Source: Mesorhizobium sp. 1M-11 (GTDB lineage: Bacteria > Pseudomonadota > Alphaproteobacteria > Rhizobiales > Rhizobiaceae). From it: DNA of 64,000 nucleotides. A program made the translations under genes and the position numbers. The stretch covers positions 1 through 64,000 of the forward strand of contig NZ_LJSD01000071.1 in the NCBI RefSeq assembly GCF_001303895.1, in the 5' to 3' direction. Shown piece by piece: positions 8,504 to 17,574 of the stretch. The notes beneath the pieces are model-generated. The model did not search any database. It was not told the origin of the DNA and saw nothing but the letters and a program-made list of their open reading frames with translations. Position 1 is the stretch's first letter; every line of letters begins with the position of its first letter.

Positions 8504-10555
8504 CTATTTGGACTCCATGACCGTGACCGGCTGCCAGGTTTCATCCGGAGGTAGCTCATGCAGCGCACGGCAACGAGCGATCATCCGGCGAGATGGAGGA
8601 TCATCGCCGCGAGCCGCCAGTGTCTCCTGGAACTTGCTCTCCGCGTCGCACCACCTTCTCGCCCTGTAGAGCTCAAGGCCGGCTTCGTACGGACCGATCC
8701 ATGACGGCCTCTTCTCCCCGGACAAGCCGATAAGCTCGAAAATCGCGATGCCACCTTCGCGGCCGTAGACGGCGATGCGATCGAGCTCGCGCACGATGAT
8801 GTTGGGGCCAGCAGCCTTGCGGACCTCCTCTCCCATTATGATGCCTGTCCCGTAGAGCTTGTTGGCGGTTTCGAGCCGGCTTGCTACATTCACCGCGTCG
8901 CCGATGGCGGTATAGCTAAGGTGTGTGGCAGACCCGATATTGCCGACGAGGGCGACCCCGCTGTTGATCCCGATCCGGACGATGAGCGCATTGCCCGCGT
9001 CGTCTCTCGGTCCCTTGAGTGCCACGGCCCGGCAGATTCCCAGTGCTGCCCTGCAAGCGGCAATGGCGTGATCGTGTCTTCCGCGCGGAGCGCCCCAGAA
9101 GGCCATCACGGCGTCGCCAATGAACTTGTCGATGGTGCCGCCCTCGGTTTCGATCGCCTGCGAGGCGAGGTCGAGGTAGCCACTGATCACCGGCACGATG
9201 TCCTTGCCGAGCCGTTCGGACATCCCGGTAAATCCCGCGATGTCGGCGAAAAGTATGGTGAGGGGTTTCATTTCCCCGCCGGGTCTTGCCTCAATGCCCT
9301 CCGTCACCAGCGTCCGGACGAGATCGGTGGGAATGTATTTCGCAAACGCGCTCAGTCCGGTTGCCATGCGAACCAATGCGGCGGAAAGCGTGTCGAGTTC
9401 GATCAGCCATGAACTCCGTTTCGCAATGCGGTTCAGTTCGAAGGTCTCGACAGCTCGCAGATCCTCAACGACCGCGCGAAGGGGCTCGGTTAGAAGACGT
9501 CGTGCAATCGTCACCGACACGATACCCGCCACCACAACGAGCGCCAGTAGCGTCAGGGCCAGGCGGGCAGTCGTGCGATCGATCTCAGCGAGAAACTCCG
9601 CTTCTGGAATGATGACGGCAACATGCCAGTCGAGGAAATCAAGCGGCGTCAGGGTCACGTTGTACGACACACCCTGATCGACAATGCGCACCCTGATCGC
9701 CTCGTCAGACGCGGCCTCCGTGCGGCTGGCAAGACGCTGACCGAGCTGATGCGCGACCCCGAGAAGGGGGTGACCGCCAAGATTGGCGCCATTGACCTCG
9801 TCGGCTGTCTTGTCCGGGCCGGCTACGATGTCGCCTCCGGACGACATGATGAAGGCGGCTCCGGTGCGGGCGACCTGAAGGAAGCCGAGGAAGCGTGACA
9901 GACGATCGAGTTCGATCATCGTGGCGAGCACGCCCTGACGTCTCTGGTAGACGTCGATGGGGCCCGCGAACGCGGCCGCCGAGCGCGTGGCAACCGGGTG
10001 TTCGGTGACGATGAACCACGCGGGCGCATTGGCCTTGATGGCCTGTTGGTACCAGGCATGGTCGGTGACGAGGTAGTCGGTCGGCTCGAACTTCCTCTGG
10101 TAGAACTCGATGTCGCCCGGCACGACCTTATAGCGGTCGACGCGCCGGGTCCTGGCGCCGTCCTTGACGTAGATCTCCATCATTTCCAGTTCGCCGTCGC
10201 CAAGCTTGTGGGAGGCGAAGAAGTTCGAATCGGGCCATCCGAAAGCGACCCACGAAAGCGCGGGCTGCGCTTGCAGTTGGGACAGGAAAACGAACTCGCG
10301 CTTGTCGGCCTGTCGCGTCTCGATCACGTTCTGCAGGAAGATTGTGCGAACCGCGCCGAACGCCGCTTCCGCGCTTGTGATGCGTCCCGCCACTTCGCTG
10401 CGCACCGTTTCGGTGATCTGGTGGTCGAGGGTCGCCACGAGAAGACGACTGTTGCTGTCGGCAGTTCGCCGCCACAGTACATGCACCGCTATCGCGCTGA
10501 CGGCGATGCAGCACAACAGAAAGACCGAAATGGCGACGCTGACCCTTACCCGCAT
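8504..10555 (-). CDS. Membrane-bound class III adenylate/guanylate cyclase with extracytoplasmic sensor
   Basis: N-terminal transmembrane helix (about residues 7-27), a roughly 300-residue periplasmic sensor region of Cache/PDC type, a second helix near 331-350, a HAMP-like linker, and a class III cyclase core from about residue 428. The core contains LTILFADIAGFTGMSE (first metal aspartate), IGDAVMAFWGAP (second metal aspartate) and the HLSYTAIGDAVNVASRLE strand. It should make cAMP or cGMP in response to a periplasmic signal. It lies 72 bases downstream of the DUF3047 gene on the same strand and is probably co-transcribed from the promoter at 11337. Confidence 0.9.
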   Translation of the reverse strand: MRVRVSVAISVFLLCCIAVSAIAVHVLWRRTADSNSRLLVATLDHQITETVRSEVAGRITSAEAAFGAVRTIFLQNVIETRQADKREFVFLSQLQAQPALSWVAFGWPDSNFFASHKLGDGELEMMEIYVKDGARTRRVDRYKVVPGDIEFYQRKFEPTDYLVTDHAWYQQAIKANAPAWFIVTEHPVATRSAAAFAGPIDVYQRRQGVLATMIELDRLSRFLGFLQVARTGAAFIMSSGGDIVAGPDKTADEVNGANLGGHPLLGVAHQLGQRLASRTEAASDEAIRVRIVDQGVSYNVTLTPLDFLDWHVAVIIPEAEFLAEIDRTTARLALTLLALVVVAGIVSVTIARRLLTEPLRAVVEDLRAVETFELNRIAKRSSWLIELDTLSAALVRMATGLSAFAKYIPTDLVRTLVTEGIEARPGGEMKPLTILFADIAGFTGMSERLGKDIVPVISGYLDLASQAIETEGGTIDKFIGDAVMAFWGAPRGRHDHAIAACRAALGICRAVALKGPRDDAGNALIVRIGINSGVALVGNIGSATHLSYTAIGDAVNVASRLETANKLYGTGIIMGEEVRKAAGPNIIVRELDRIAVYGREGGIAIFELIGLSGEKRPSWIGPYEAGLELYRARRWCDAESKFQETLAARGDDPPSRRMIARCRALHELPPDETWQPVTVMESK

Positions 10556-10627
10556 GTACCGCTCTGTCGCTTGCCGGGCGGACCGTTCCGTCGGAGCGAT
10601 CCCTAAGCAAAGACGGAGTGAAGCTCA

Positions 10628-11287
10628 TTATTCCGGACTAAACCAGATGTCACCGTAGAAGGTCTGTGCGCGCCCCTTGTGATCATCGGCGTCTGTCATG
10701 ATCGCAACCGCATCGATCTCACCGATCTCCTCGCCGAAGACCCTCCGCAGGTCGTCCCGGACGTTGCGCTTGTATTGGACCCAGGAGCCGAGCCCCTTTT
10801 GCCCGCTATCGACCGCGATCAGGCGGACCTGAGCCGTGTAGGGGCTTGGCCACTCGCTTCCCGCGCCGTGTTGGCTCGCCCATACGTAGTTGAGAGCGAG
10901 AGAGCGGGCTCCCAGGAGGCCGCGTTCGACGACAACATAGATACGTGCCGGGAAGTCATCACCTGCCTTTTGCCCTTCGTCGATCCCCTCGAAAATATCG
11001 GTCACCTTCCAGGACCAGTTTAGGAACGGTGTTTTTGTCAGATCAATCCTGATCTCGCGGTAGCGGCCCGATGCTGCCGCATTCGTCGCCGCCGCGAGCA
11101 CGACGGTTCGCTGACTGGTATCCTCGACGAGTTCGTAGCTTGTCTCGCCCTTGAAGGAGCGGCTGCTCCAGTCCGAGAGCGAACCTCGCGAAAAAGAGCC
11201 AACCGGGATGTCCTGGCTGTCCGCTCGCGCAGGCGGGAAGTTCACGACGATGACAGACAAGAGAATACAGATCAGCCTCACCGTCAT
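10628..11287 (-). CDS. DUF3047 domain protein, exported
   Basis: Signal peptide (MTVRLICILLSVIVVNFPPARA) followed by a beta-rich DUF3047 domain of about 190 residues (WSWKVTDIFEGIDE, ARIYVVVERG, ALNYVWAS, YGDIWFS). Function of the family is unknown; the protein should be periplasmic. The ATG at 11287 follows a GAGGAGAA ribosome-binding site, better than the upstream codon at 11302. The gene is the first of a DUF3047-cyclase pair under a sigma-F-like promoter 50 bases upstream. Confidence 0.82.
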   Translation of the reverse strand: MTVRLICILLSVIVVNFPPARADSQDIPVGSFSRGSLSDWSSRSFKGETSYELVEDTSQRTVVLAAATNAAASGRYREIRIDLTKTPFLNWSWKVTDIFEGIDEGQKAGDDFPARIYVVVERGLLGARSLALNYVWASQHGAGSEWPSPYTAQVRLIAVDSGQKGLGSWVQYKRNVRDDLRRVFGEEIGEIDAVAIMTDADDHKGRAQTFYGDIWFSPE

Positions 11288-11336
11288 TTCTCCTCGCTCC
11301 ACTGCTCCGTCACGATCGCGGAGGTCTGCAGGTTAG

Positions 11337-11362
11337 TTCGGTTGTCAAGGACGGAAAGTTAC
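11337..11362 (-). promoter_or_regulatory. Sigma-F-like promoter for the DUF3047-cyclase pair
   Basis: Minus strand GTAACT (11362-11357), 16 bases, CGAA (11340-11337). The first 13 bases, GTAACTTTCCGTC, are identical to the site at 19705-19693. It lies about 50 bases from the start codon at 11287. Confidence 0.75.
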
Positions 11363-11458
11363 ATCACCGGGCAGCGACGTAGCCGTACTCCGGTTGAAAA
11401 GGTCGCGCGATCTTCGGGTGAGCTGTTGCCGGCGGCGAGCACGTGCAGCGGATCTAAG

Positions 11459-12121
11459 TCAGGCGCTCCCGACGTGCCGCCAGGCCAGTATCTGACGGCC
11501 TCCCCAGCCTGCAAGCAGGGACAGGAGCGCCACGCTCCCGAACTGCCAGACAAGAACCATGAGACTGGCATCCTGAGGATGGAACAGGCGCAACCCGACG
11601 TTTCCGAGAGCTGCGGCCGCCAGCGCGCCCAGTATGACGGTCAGTCGCGGGGCGATCGGCGCGCCCCTCCGCAGCATGACGACCATCGTCAAAGCCGGTA
11701 TGGCGCCGACTACCGCAATTGCCGGTAGACAAACCCAATCGGGCGAGAGCCGCCAGGCCTCGTCGCCGAAGTTGAGCCAAGCCTGCCAACAGCCTTGTCC
11801 GAGGCTACCCAGCCATATGGCCAGCGATGGCGTGGGAAGCAACGCCACGGCTCGGCTGTGGCCAGGAACGATCAGACAGAACGCAGAGAACGCCGCTGCC
11901 ACCGCGGTGGCGAGCGCGGCCACCTCTTCGATCAAGAACCGGGTATCGGTCAGCTTTGCGGCCAGGTCGTCCCGCGGCGACATCAGCACCACGACGGCTG
12001 CCACGCTGCACAGCGCGATCGACAGCCAGTGCAGAGCCCGGTTCCGTGGGGGCGCCAGACGGCGGATCGGCTGGTGGCGAGTCGCCAGGAGCTCAATCAG
12101 GTCATCTGTTTCCAAGTTCAA
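11459..12121 (-). CDS. nrsF: NrsF-type anti-sigma factor (DUF1109)
   Basis: Integral membrane protein with about six hydrophobic helices after a short cytoplasmic N-terminus (MNLETDDLIELLATRH), the pattern of NrsF, which holds sigma-F inactive at the inner membrane until oxidant or metal exposure. The start is TTG at 12121; it overlaps the TGA stop of the sigma gene (TTGA), giving tight translational coupling. 220 aa, intact. Pairing with the upstream ECF sigma gene matches the Caulobacter sigF-nrsF operon. Confidence 0.85.
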   Translation of the reverse strand: MNLETDDLIELLATRHQPIRRLAPPRNRALHWLSIALCSVAAVVVLMSPRDDLAAKLTDTRFLIEEVAALATAVAAAFSAFCLIVPGHSRAVALLPTPSLAIWLGSLGQGCWQAWLNFGDEAWRLSPDWVCLPAIAVVGAIPALTMVVMLRRGAPIAPRLTVILGALAAAALGNVGLRLFHPQDASLMVLVWQFGSVALLSLLAGWGGRQILAWRHVGSA

Positions 12122-12687
12122 GTCCCTTTGCTCAGCACTTCGCGCAACGTCCCCATGGCTCTGTGCACGGCGATCTTCAGGGCGCCGACGCTCGTGCCGC
12201 TGACAGCTGCGGCCTCCTTCAGGGACATTTCGCGCAGCTTCAGCAACTCCATTGCCCGGCGTTGCTGGTTCGGCAGACCGTCAATGGCCCGCCGCAACGC
12301 CTCGGGATCGCGGTACACGTCCGTTGACATATTCGCTCCGGGATCCAAAAGGGTTTCGGGTACTTGCTCGACAATTTGCTCGTGCGCTGCCCGCCGGGCA
12401 TGGCGGCGCACCGCATCTGCAATGCGATTGCGAGCGATTCCCATCAGCCAAGGTATGAAGGGCCGCTCGGGGTCGTAGGTCGCCCGGGCGGCGTGCAGCG
12501 ACATCAGGATGTCCTGCACGACATCTTCCACGTCCTGGCGATTGTAAACGGGGTACTGCCGGCGAGCTGCTGCACGCAGCATCGGTGTGACTGCGCGAAG
12601 CAAGTCAAAATAGGCTTTGCCATCGCCGTCTTGCGCGAACCGCATGAGATCGGTGAGGCGCTGGCTCTTTTCGGGAGTCTCGGTCAT
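12118..12687 (-). CDS. sigF: ECF RNA polymerase sigma factor, SigF-like
   Basis: Extracytoplasmic-function sigma factor with region 2 (VEDVVQDILMSLHAARATYDPERPFIPWLMGIARNRIAD) and region 4 (LPNQQRRAMELLKLREMSLKEAAAVSGTSVGALKIAVHRA). Start set at ATG 12687 (MTETPEKSQ), 189 aa. It directly precedes nrsF, whose product should be its membrane-bound inhibitor. Four promoter-like motifs of the Caulobacter sigma-F form lie in this window, two of them in front of homologues of known sigma-F targets. I found no such motif in front of sigF itself. Confidence 0.87.
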   Translation of the reverse strand: MTETPEKSQRLTDLMRFAQDGDGKAYFDLLRAVTPMLRAAARRQYPVYNRQDVEDVVQDILMSLHAARATYDPERPFIPWLMGIARNRIADAVRRHARRAAHEQIVEQVPETLLDPGANMSTDVYRDPEALRRAIDGLPNQQRRAMELLKLREMSLKEAAAVSGTSVGALKIAVHRAMGTLREVLSKGT

Positions 12688-12919
12688 TGGAGCGTCGACC
12701 TCTGCAATGGGCCGAGAAGCAAGCACTCATACGATCCTTGCCCTGGGACCGACCCGCCCAGATCTGGTCTGATGGAGGGTCGATGAGGAGCGCGCGTCTG
12801 GCCAGAGCCCGACCGTGCGGCACAGGCATGCGCCGCCCCGAGCCGATCCTTCGCACCGACCGCCCAGTGGTCGGAACGAGGACCGGGATGCTTTGCAAGA
12901 CAAAAGCACGGCGAGGGCA

Positions 12920-13696
12920 TCACAACCCTACCATCTGATCGACCTTTGCCCAGGTCAAGGTCCGGTAGTCGACTGTATGCATCAATGATGGCTTGATCAC
13001 TGAAAAGTATGGCGACACGTCGAAGTCCCGCGGCACGAAAAGGCTATGATGGCGAATGTGATAGATTTCGCGCATACAATCGCGACAGTCCGGTACGGAG
13101 CCTACCTCAGCACTGATCACGGGCAGGATCGGAAAGCCAACCGACTGGAAAGCCTGGGCAATCAGCGTTGAGCAAATGGCTCGTGTCGGGTCGCCGCTAC
13201 CCAGTGCCAGCATACGCCTCCTCCAAGGGGCCGGCACCGGCGGCGTCGGCAGAAGATAGCGTGCAAGGTCGACTACATTCTTGAGATCGTATCGGTCGCC
13301 TAGTCTGGCCAGCACGTAGTCGATCACGCGGAGGGCGTCCTCCGGAGCCAGCCCGGCTGGCCGACAGATGCGGAGGTGGTAGCCCTTGAGCTCATCAAGG
13401 GGAAATGCTCGTATCCCATGCTCGGTGTCAGCCTCAGCGAGAGCACGAACGCGCCCTTCTGCATCGACGCCACCGCGCTCGCCTACAAAGAGCGCCGCAT
13501 GAGACCAGGTTGATTGGGTCAGGTACTTGATCGCGCCGCTGATACGCCGGTCGCCTTCGACCAGTACCACGTCCGCTGGCTGCAGAAGCTGACGCATTGC
13601 ATCCAGGTCTGCCGCGGGGTGTGGGTACGGACCGCGAGCCCGAGCACTCAGATAGCGGGCCAGCAAAGCGCCTACTGCACGCGACAGACGATTCAT
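12920..13696 (-). CDS. YiiX/YebB-like NlpC/P60-family cysteine hydrolase
   Basis: Papain-like fold enzyme of the permuted NlpC/P60 group: QPADVVLVEGDRRISGAIKYLTQSTWSHAALFVG carries the catalytic histidine, and RAICSTLIAQAF the cysteine, in the circularly permuted order. Substrates of this group are lipids or peptides and are unknown here. ATG 13696 is preferred because GGAGGG lies seven bases upstream; an ATG at 13702 is also in frame. A longer frame to 13918 runs over the upstream pseudogene. No signal peptide, 258 aa. Confidence 0.75.
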   Translation of the reverse strand: MNRLSRAVGALLARYLSARARGPYPHPAADLDAMRQLLQPADVVLVEGDRRISGAIKYLTQSTWSHAALFVGERGGVDAEGRVRALAEADTEHGIRAFPLDELKGYHLRICRPAGLAPEDALRVIDYVLARLGDRYDLKNVVDLARYLLPTPPVPAPWRRRMLALGSGDPTRAICSTLIAQAFQSVGFPILPVISAEVGSVPDCRDCMREIYHIRHHSLFVPRDFDVSPYFSVIKPSLMHTVDYRTLTWAKVDQMVGL

Positions 13697-13728
13697 GTCC
13701 ATCCCTCCGGTCAACCGGGATCTCGGCG

Positions 13729-14172
13729 TCAGGCCGGCATCACCGCCTCGGCCGGCAGCATGCGGAACATGACGCCGAGCACAGCCCCCCAGATGAAGTG
13801 CAGGATGAGGGTCATGACCGGCGCCATCATACCAAGCGCCAACCCAAACAAGCCTGCGCCTGCCATCGGCATCGGCAGGATCATCATCAGCAACCACGCC
13901 GAAGGAGATGCCCTTCAATACAGCTCGGAGCCTGGCAGCTTCTCATAGAGGAGGGTGAACAGAACGCCCCACAATACCGTTCCAATCAGGAAATGGGCCA
14001 GCCAACCGATGCCGGCGCCGCCAATGCCCATCATGTCTTACGACATCTCACTCAACATCGAAATAACGTCGAGCTGCGGCATCACGCCCATCGCGGCTTT
14101 CATGATCATGAGCACGGACAGGACAATGGTCGCAGCAAAGCCGGCAATCATCGAGCGAACGTAGATATTCAT
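13729..14172 (-). pseudogene. DUF6789-type membrane protein gene with stop and frameshifts
   Basis: Reading from ATG 14172 gives 44 residues (MNIYVRSMIAGFAATIVLSV...) then an in-frame TAA at 14038-14040. The same frame goes on with membrane helices (GWLAHFLIGTVLWGVLFTLL) to a TGA at 13915-13917. The KGISFGVV segment is in another frame, and WLLMMILPMPMAGAGLFG onward is back in the first frame to a stop at 13729. The pieces together match a small four-helix protein of the DUF6789 type. The lesions are one nonsense codon plus two compensating indels. Sequencing error at one site is possible, three together unlikely. Confidence 0.62.
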
Positions 14173-14250
14173 GGTGATATCCTTCCTTTGGTTCGCGCCG
14201 TCGCTGATCAATGCCCCCCGCTGCAGGACATTCTCCGGCACGTGGGCTTC

Positions 14251-14760
14251 CTAATCGTTCAAATATTCGCGGATCATCAAACGGGCCCGGTGAATGCGGC
14301 TCTTGACGGCCTCGCGGGTCAGCCGCAGCTCGATTGCAATCTCACTGATCGAGAATTCTTGGATGTCTCGCAGAACGATAACGTCGCGGTATTTGTCCGG
14401 CAGCGAGTGGATTGCCGCGATCAGGTCTTGGCGTAATTCTGGGTCCGGCCGGAGGATGAAAATAGGATCATCGTCCGGCGGCAACGCGGCTTGGCCATGC
14501 ATCCGCCGCCACAAGTGACCGCATTCGCGCCGGACGATTGAGAACACCCAAGCTGAAAACGATGTGACTGTGCGCAGCGCACCAATGCGCCGGTACACGA
14601 GCCACAGAGTCTCCTGTACGGCATCGTCGGCATCGCTCGCCCCAGCGCACTGCGTCTTTGCATACCGTCGGATGTCAGGTTGAGTGACGGCAAGGAGACG
14701 CTCCAACGCCAGGCGATCGCCATGCCGGGCGGCGTCGATCAGTGTGTCGCGTTTTTCCAT
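14251..14760 (-). CDS. ECF RNA polymerase sigma factor
   Basis: Second ECF sigma factor: region 2 (DADDAVQETLWLVYRRIGALRTVTSFSAWVFSIVRREC) and region 4 (LPDKYRDVIVLRDIQEFSISEIAIELRLTREAVKSRIHRAR) are both complete. Start taken at ATG 14760 (MEKRDTLIDAARHGD), 169 aa; in-frame ATGs at 14772 and 14808 cannot be excluded. No anti-sigma gene of recognisable type is adjacent; the downstream neighbour is the broken DUF6789 gene. It differs clearly in sequence from the SigF-like protein and should read a different promoter. Confidence 0.85.
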   Translation of the reverse strand: MEKRDTLIDAARHGDRLALERLLAVTQPDIRRYAKTQCAGASDADDAVQETLWLVYRRIGALRTVTSFSAWVFSIVRRECGHLWRRMHGQAALPPDDDPIFILRPDPELRQDLIAAIHSLPDKYRDVIVLRDIQEFSISEIAIELRLTREAVKSRIHRARLMIREYLND

Positions 14761-15064
14761 AGGCCGCCTCATGTATCCGCGCCGCGCCAAGGTGGTGCCG
14801 TTAGCCATTGCGGGCCTCTTCAAGCAGTTAAATGCCAGGCCAATAATTTCGGCCTTTGCCTGATAGAGGCTCCCAAAAAGAAAAAGGGTTCGGCTAGGTG
14901 GAAAGAATACTATCACAGCTGCGTGATGAAGGCCCGCAGGCCATGCTCACATGGCAATCGGGTGCGTCGAGGAGCCCGGTATGGGCCGGTCCTGCAAATG
15001 CAGTCGGAACCGTTAAGTCGCCGTCTAGGATCACCAGCGCCACATTGTAATTTGCCGCGACCGA

Positions 15065-17329
15065 TCAGCCGGCGCAGCACGACAGCTTTGTCACATCCTT
15101 GTCAAAGGCCAATGCCGCGAGTTTCAGGCCCTCGACGGTCGTGAGGTAGGGAAAGATCGTGTCCGCGAGATCGTCGATGGTGAGGCCCTTCCGGATCGCG
15201 AGCGTTGCGGTCTGGATGCTGTCGGCGCCCTCCGGTGCGAGGATATGCGCGCCGAGGAGGCGACCGCTTCCAGCGTCAGCGACGAGCTTGATGAGTCCGC
15301 GAGTGTCGCGGGCAGCAAGCGCACGCGGTATCTGGTCGAGACCAATCATAGAGACGCGGACGGCATGTCCGGCGGCGCGGGCCGCGGCCTCGGCCAGCCC
15401 GACGCTCGCTACCTGCGGGTCCGTGAACACGATGGCGGGCATTGCGCTATTGTCGTAGCGCAGGCTGTCGCCGTTGAGCGCATTCTTTGCCGCGAGCTTG
15501 GCGCCGTAGGCAGCCATGTAGACGAACTGGTCGCGACCGGTGACGTCGCCGGCGGCATAGACGCCAGCCTTGGTGGTTCGCATGCGGTCATCGACGACAA
15601 TGCCGCCCTTCGGCGAGAGGGCGATGCCGTGCTCGGCGAGCCCAAGGCCTTCGATATTGGGCGTGCGCCCGGTGGTGATCAGCACGTGATCGGCATCGAT
15701 CGTCGTGTTCTGGCCGCCGCGCGAAACATCGAGCGCAATGCCGTTCTCGGTCTTGTGGACCGCCCGGTAGGCGATGCCGGAGACGACTGTGATCCCCTCG
15801 TCTTGGAAGTATTTCGTCAGCGCCGCGCCGATCTCGGGCTCGGCCTCGGGGAGCAGGCGGGACCGGCAGACGAGCGTCACCTTGACACCGGCACGGGCGA
15901 ACATCTGGGCGAGCTCCGTGCCGATATAGCCGCCGCCGATGACGAGCAGCGATTGGGGCAGCTCCTCGAGGTCGAGCGCCGTCGTGCTGGTCAGATACGG
16001 CACCGTGTCGATGCCGGGAATAGCGGGGACCGCCGGTCGTGCGCCGGTAGCGATGATGATCCTGCCGGCGGGAATGTGCGTTCCATCCACCGCGACGCCG
16101 CCGGCCACGAGGCGTGCCGGCCCGTCGCGATAGGCGATGCCGTAATAGGCCGGCAGCAGGTCAACATACTTGGCCTGGCGCAGATCGGAAAGCAGCGCGT
16201 CCTTCTGGCGGATGGTTCCGCGCCAGTCGGTCAGTTCGGCCTCCGCCGTGATGCCGGCGAAACGGGCTGCAGCCCGGGCGTTGTGGAGCGTCTCGGCGGC
16301 ACGGATCAGGGTCTTCGACGGCACGCAGCCGATATTGACGCACGTGCCCCCGATGGTGCCGCTGCCGATGAGCGCCACCTGCGCGCCCTGGTCGGCGGCC
16401 GTGATCGCCGCAGAGAAGCCGGCTGACCCGGCGCCGATCACGATGAGGTCGTAGGCACCCCTATTGCCACGGTTCTTGCGGACGGGGCGGTCCCTCACTG
16501 CCGTGCTTGCCAATGTCGGCTCACCCGGCGGGCGCGGCGCTGTCTCGGGGCCGGCGAGGCTCGGCCCGAAAAGAGCGCGGCCGGCCTCCAGCCCTTCCTC
16601 GGTCGACAGTCGAAATCCGGGCTCGCCTGCGGAACGTTCGCGGTGCCACGCGGCGAGGTGATCATCTGAACAGAAGAACGACGTTGCCGCGCATAGCGAG
16701 TTCGCGGCGCATCCGCCTTCATAGCGGACGCTGAGCCATACGACCGCCGTCACTGGAGCAACGTCGGCCAGCGCCCGTCCTTCGTCGTGCGTGGTGATCC
16801 GGATCGGTGTACCGCAATGGCGGCAGCGCGAGGCAATCGTGATGTCGCGACCGGTCATGGCGCCGATGCCGAGCGCGTCGACCGCGCACATGGCATTGAG
16901 AACGCGCCCGTCCAGCATTACCTGATGACCCGTGTCCTGGTCAGTGAAGGGATAGGCGCCGACGATCCGCTCGCCGTCGAGAACGACCAAATCGCGGCGG
17001 CGGAGCTCTTGCAGCAGAGGCCGGATAGCAGTCTCACTCAAGCCGGCGCGCTCGGCGAGCGCGCCAATGGCCGGGGCGCGTCCATCTTCGGCGTAGAACT
17101 GAAGCAACGCAACGCGCACGCGATCCGTGGCGGGATCATAGCCGCTCCAGCGATTGAGCACATGGTCGGAGCCGACCATAGCCAGAAGGGCCTCCTTCAC
17201 CACGGGCGACGAAACCACCGACCAGTCCGGAAACGTCACACCCGGCCGCACCGCAAAGCTCGGCAGCGTCGCGGGAGCGGAAGCAGTCACGTTGTTCCGG
17301 GACGAGGAGGATGCACAGCAATCGTTCAT
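15065..17329 (-). CDS. merBA: Bifunctional organomercurial lyase / mercuric reductase (MerB-MerA fusion)
   Basis: One 754-aa chain with two enzymes. Residues 1 to about 270 form an alkylmercury lyase: C148 and D151 in MCAVDALG correspond to MerB Cys96 and Asp99, and C220 in FFCSDD to Cys159. From about residue 292 a flavoprotein reductase follows: FAD motif IGAGSAGFS, redox pair C330/C335 (GGTCVNIGCVPSK), a second nucleotide-binding motif (VIGGGYIGTELAQ), and the C-terminal mercury-binding pair C751-C752. The lyase would split the carbon-mercury bond and hand Hg(II) to the reductase for NADPH-dependent reduction to Hg(0). The usual N-terminal metal-binding domain of MerA is replaced by MerB. 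Last gene of the mer operon. Confidence 0.93.
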   Translation of the reverse strand: MNDCCASSSSRNNVTASAPATLPSFAVRPGVTFPDWSVVSSPVVKEALLAMVGSDHVLNRWSGYDPATDRVRVALLQFYAEDGRAPAIGALAERAGLSETAIRPLLQELRRRDLVVLDGERIVGAYPFTDQDTGHQVMLDGRVLNAMCAVDALGIGAMTGRDITIASRCRHCGTPIRITTHDEGRALADVAPVTAVVWLSVRYEGGCAANSLCAATSFFCSDDHLAAWHRERSAGEPGFRLSTEEGLEAGRALFGPSLAGPETAPRPPGEPTLASTAVRDRPVRKNRGNRGAYDLIVIGAGSAGFSAAITAADQGAQVALIGSGTIGGTCVNIGCVPSKTLIRAAETLHNARAAARFAGITAEAELTDWRGTIRQKDALLSDLRQAKYVDLLPAYYGIAYRDGPARLVAGGVAVDGTHIPAGRIIIATGARPAVPAIPGIDTVPYLTSTTALDLEELPQSLLVIGGGYIGTELAQMFARAGVKVTLVCRSRLLPEAEPEIGAALTKYFQDEGITVVSGIAYRAVHKTENGIALDVSRGGQNTTIDADHVLITTGRTPNIEGLGLAEHGIALSPKGGIVVDDRMRTTKAGVYAAGDVTGRDQFVYMAAYGAKLAAKNALNGDSLRYDNSAMPAIVFTDPQVASVGLAEAAARAAGHAVRVSMIGLDQIPRALAARDTRGLIKLVADAGSGRLLGAHILAPEGADSIQTATLAIRKGLTIDDLADTIFPYLTTVEGLKLAALAFDKDVTKLSCCAG

Positions 17330-17333
17330 GACT

Positions 17334-17573
17334 TCAGGCTTCCTTCCGGTTCTCGTTCTCGCTGCTCGCCGGATCGGCCCGGCGGCGGTAGAGGCCCCAC
17401 GCTATGAGTCCCAGGCTGACGGCGAGCAGCGAAAACGCCAACAGATCGGCGCTGGCGAGCCGCGCGCCCAGACCGACAAGCGGTAGGAGCACGGCGAGAA
17501 TGGGCGTCACGCAGCAGATCGCGGCAACAATGGCGCCGGCGGAGCCGGTGCGGATCAGGGCGCGGTCATTCAT
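17334..17573 (-). CDS. merF: Mercury transport protein MerF
   Basis: Small inner-membrane mercury importer: two hydrophobic helices, the first ending in a cysteine pair (AAICCVTPILAVLLPLVGLG) that accepts Hg(II). 79 aa from ATG 17573; a longer frame to 17714 only overlaps merP. It is one base from merP and four bases from merBA, so the whole mer unit is tightly packed. The second cysteine pair found in classical MerF near the C-terminus is not seen here. Confidence 0.85.
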   Translation of the reverse strand: MNDRALIRTGSAGAIVAAICCVTPILAVLLPLVGLGARLASADLLAFSLLAVSLGLIAWGLYRRRADPASSENENRKEA

Positions 17574-17574
17574 C

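Noticed and set aside
12856..12874. CCGACC/GGTCGG dyad between the hydrolase gene and sigF, considered as a sigF operator
   Set aside because: Too far (about 170 bases) from the sigF start and no promoter-like partner seen.
15245..16426. 393-codon plus-strand frame opposite merBA
   Set aside because: Shadow frame; the minus strand shows full MerB-MerA motifs.
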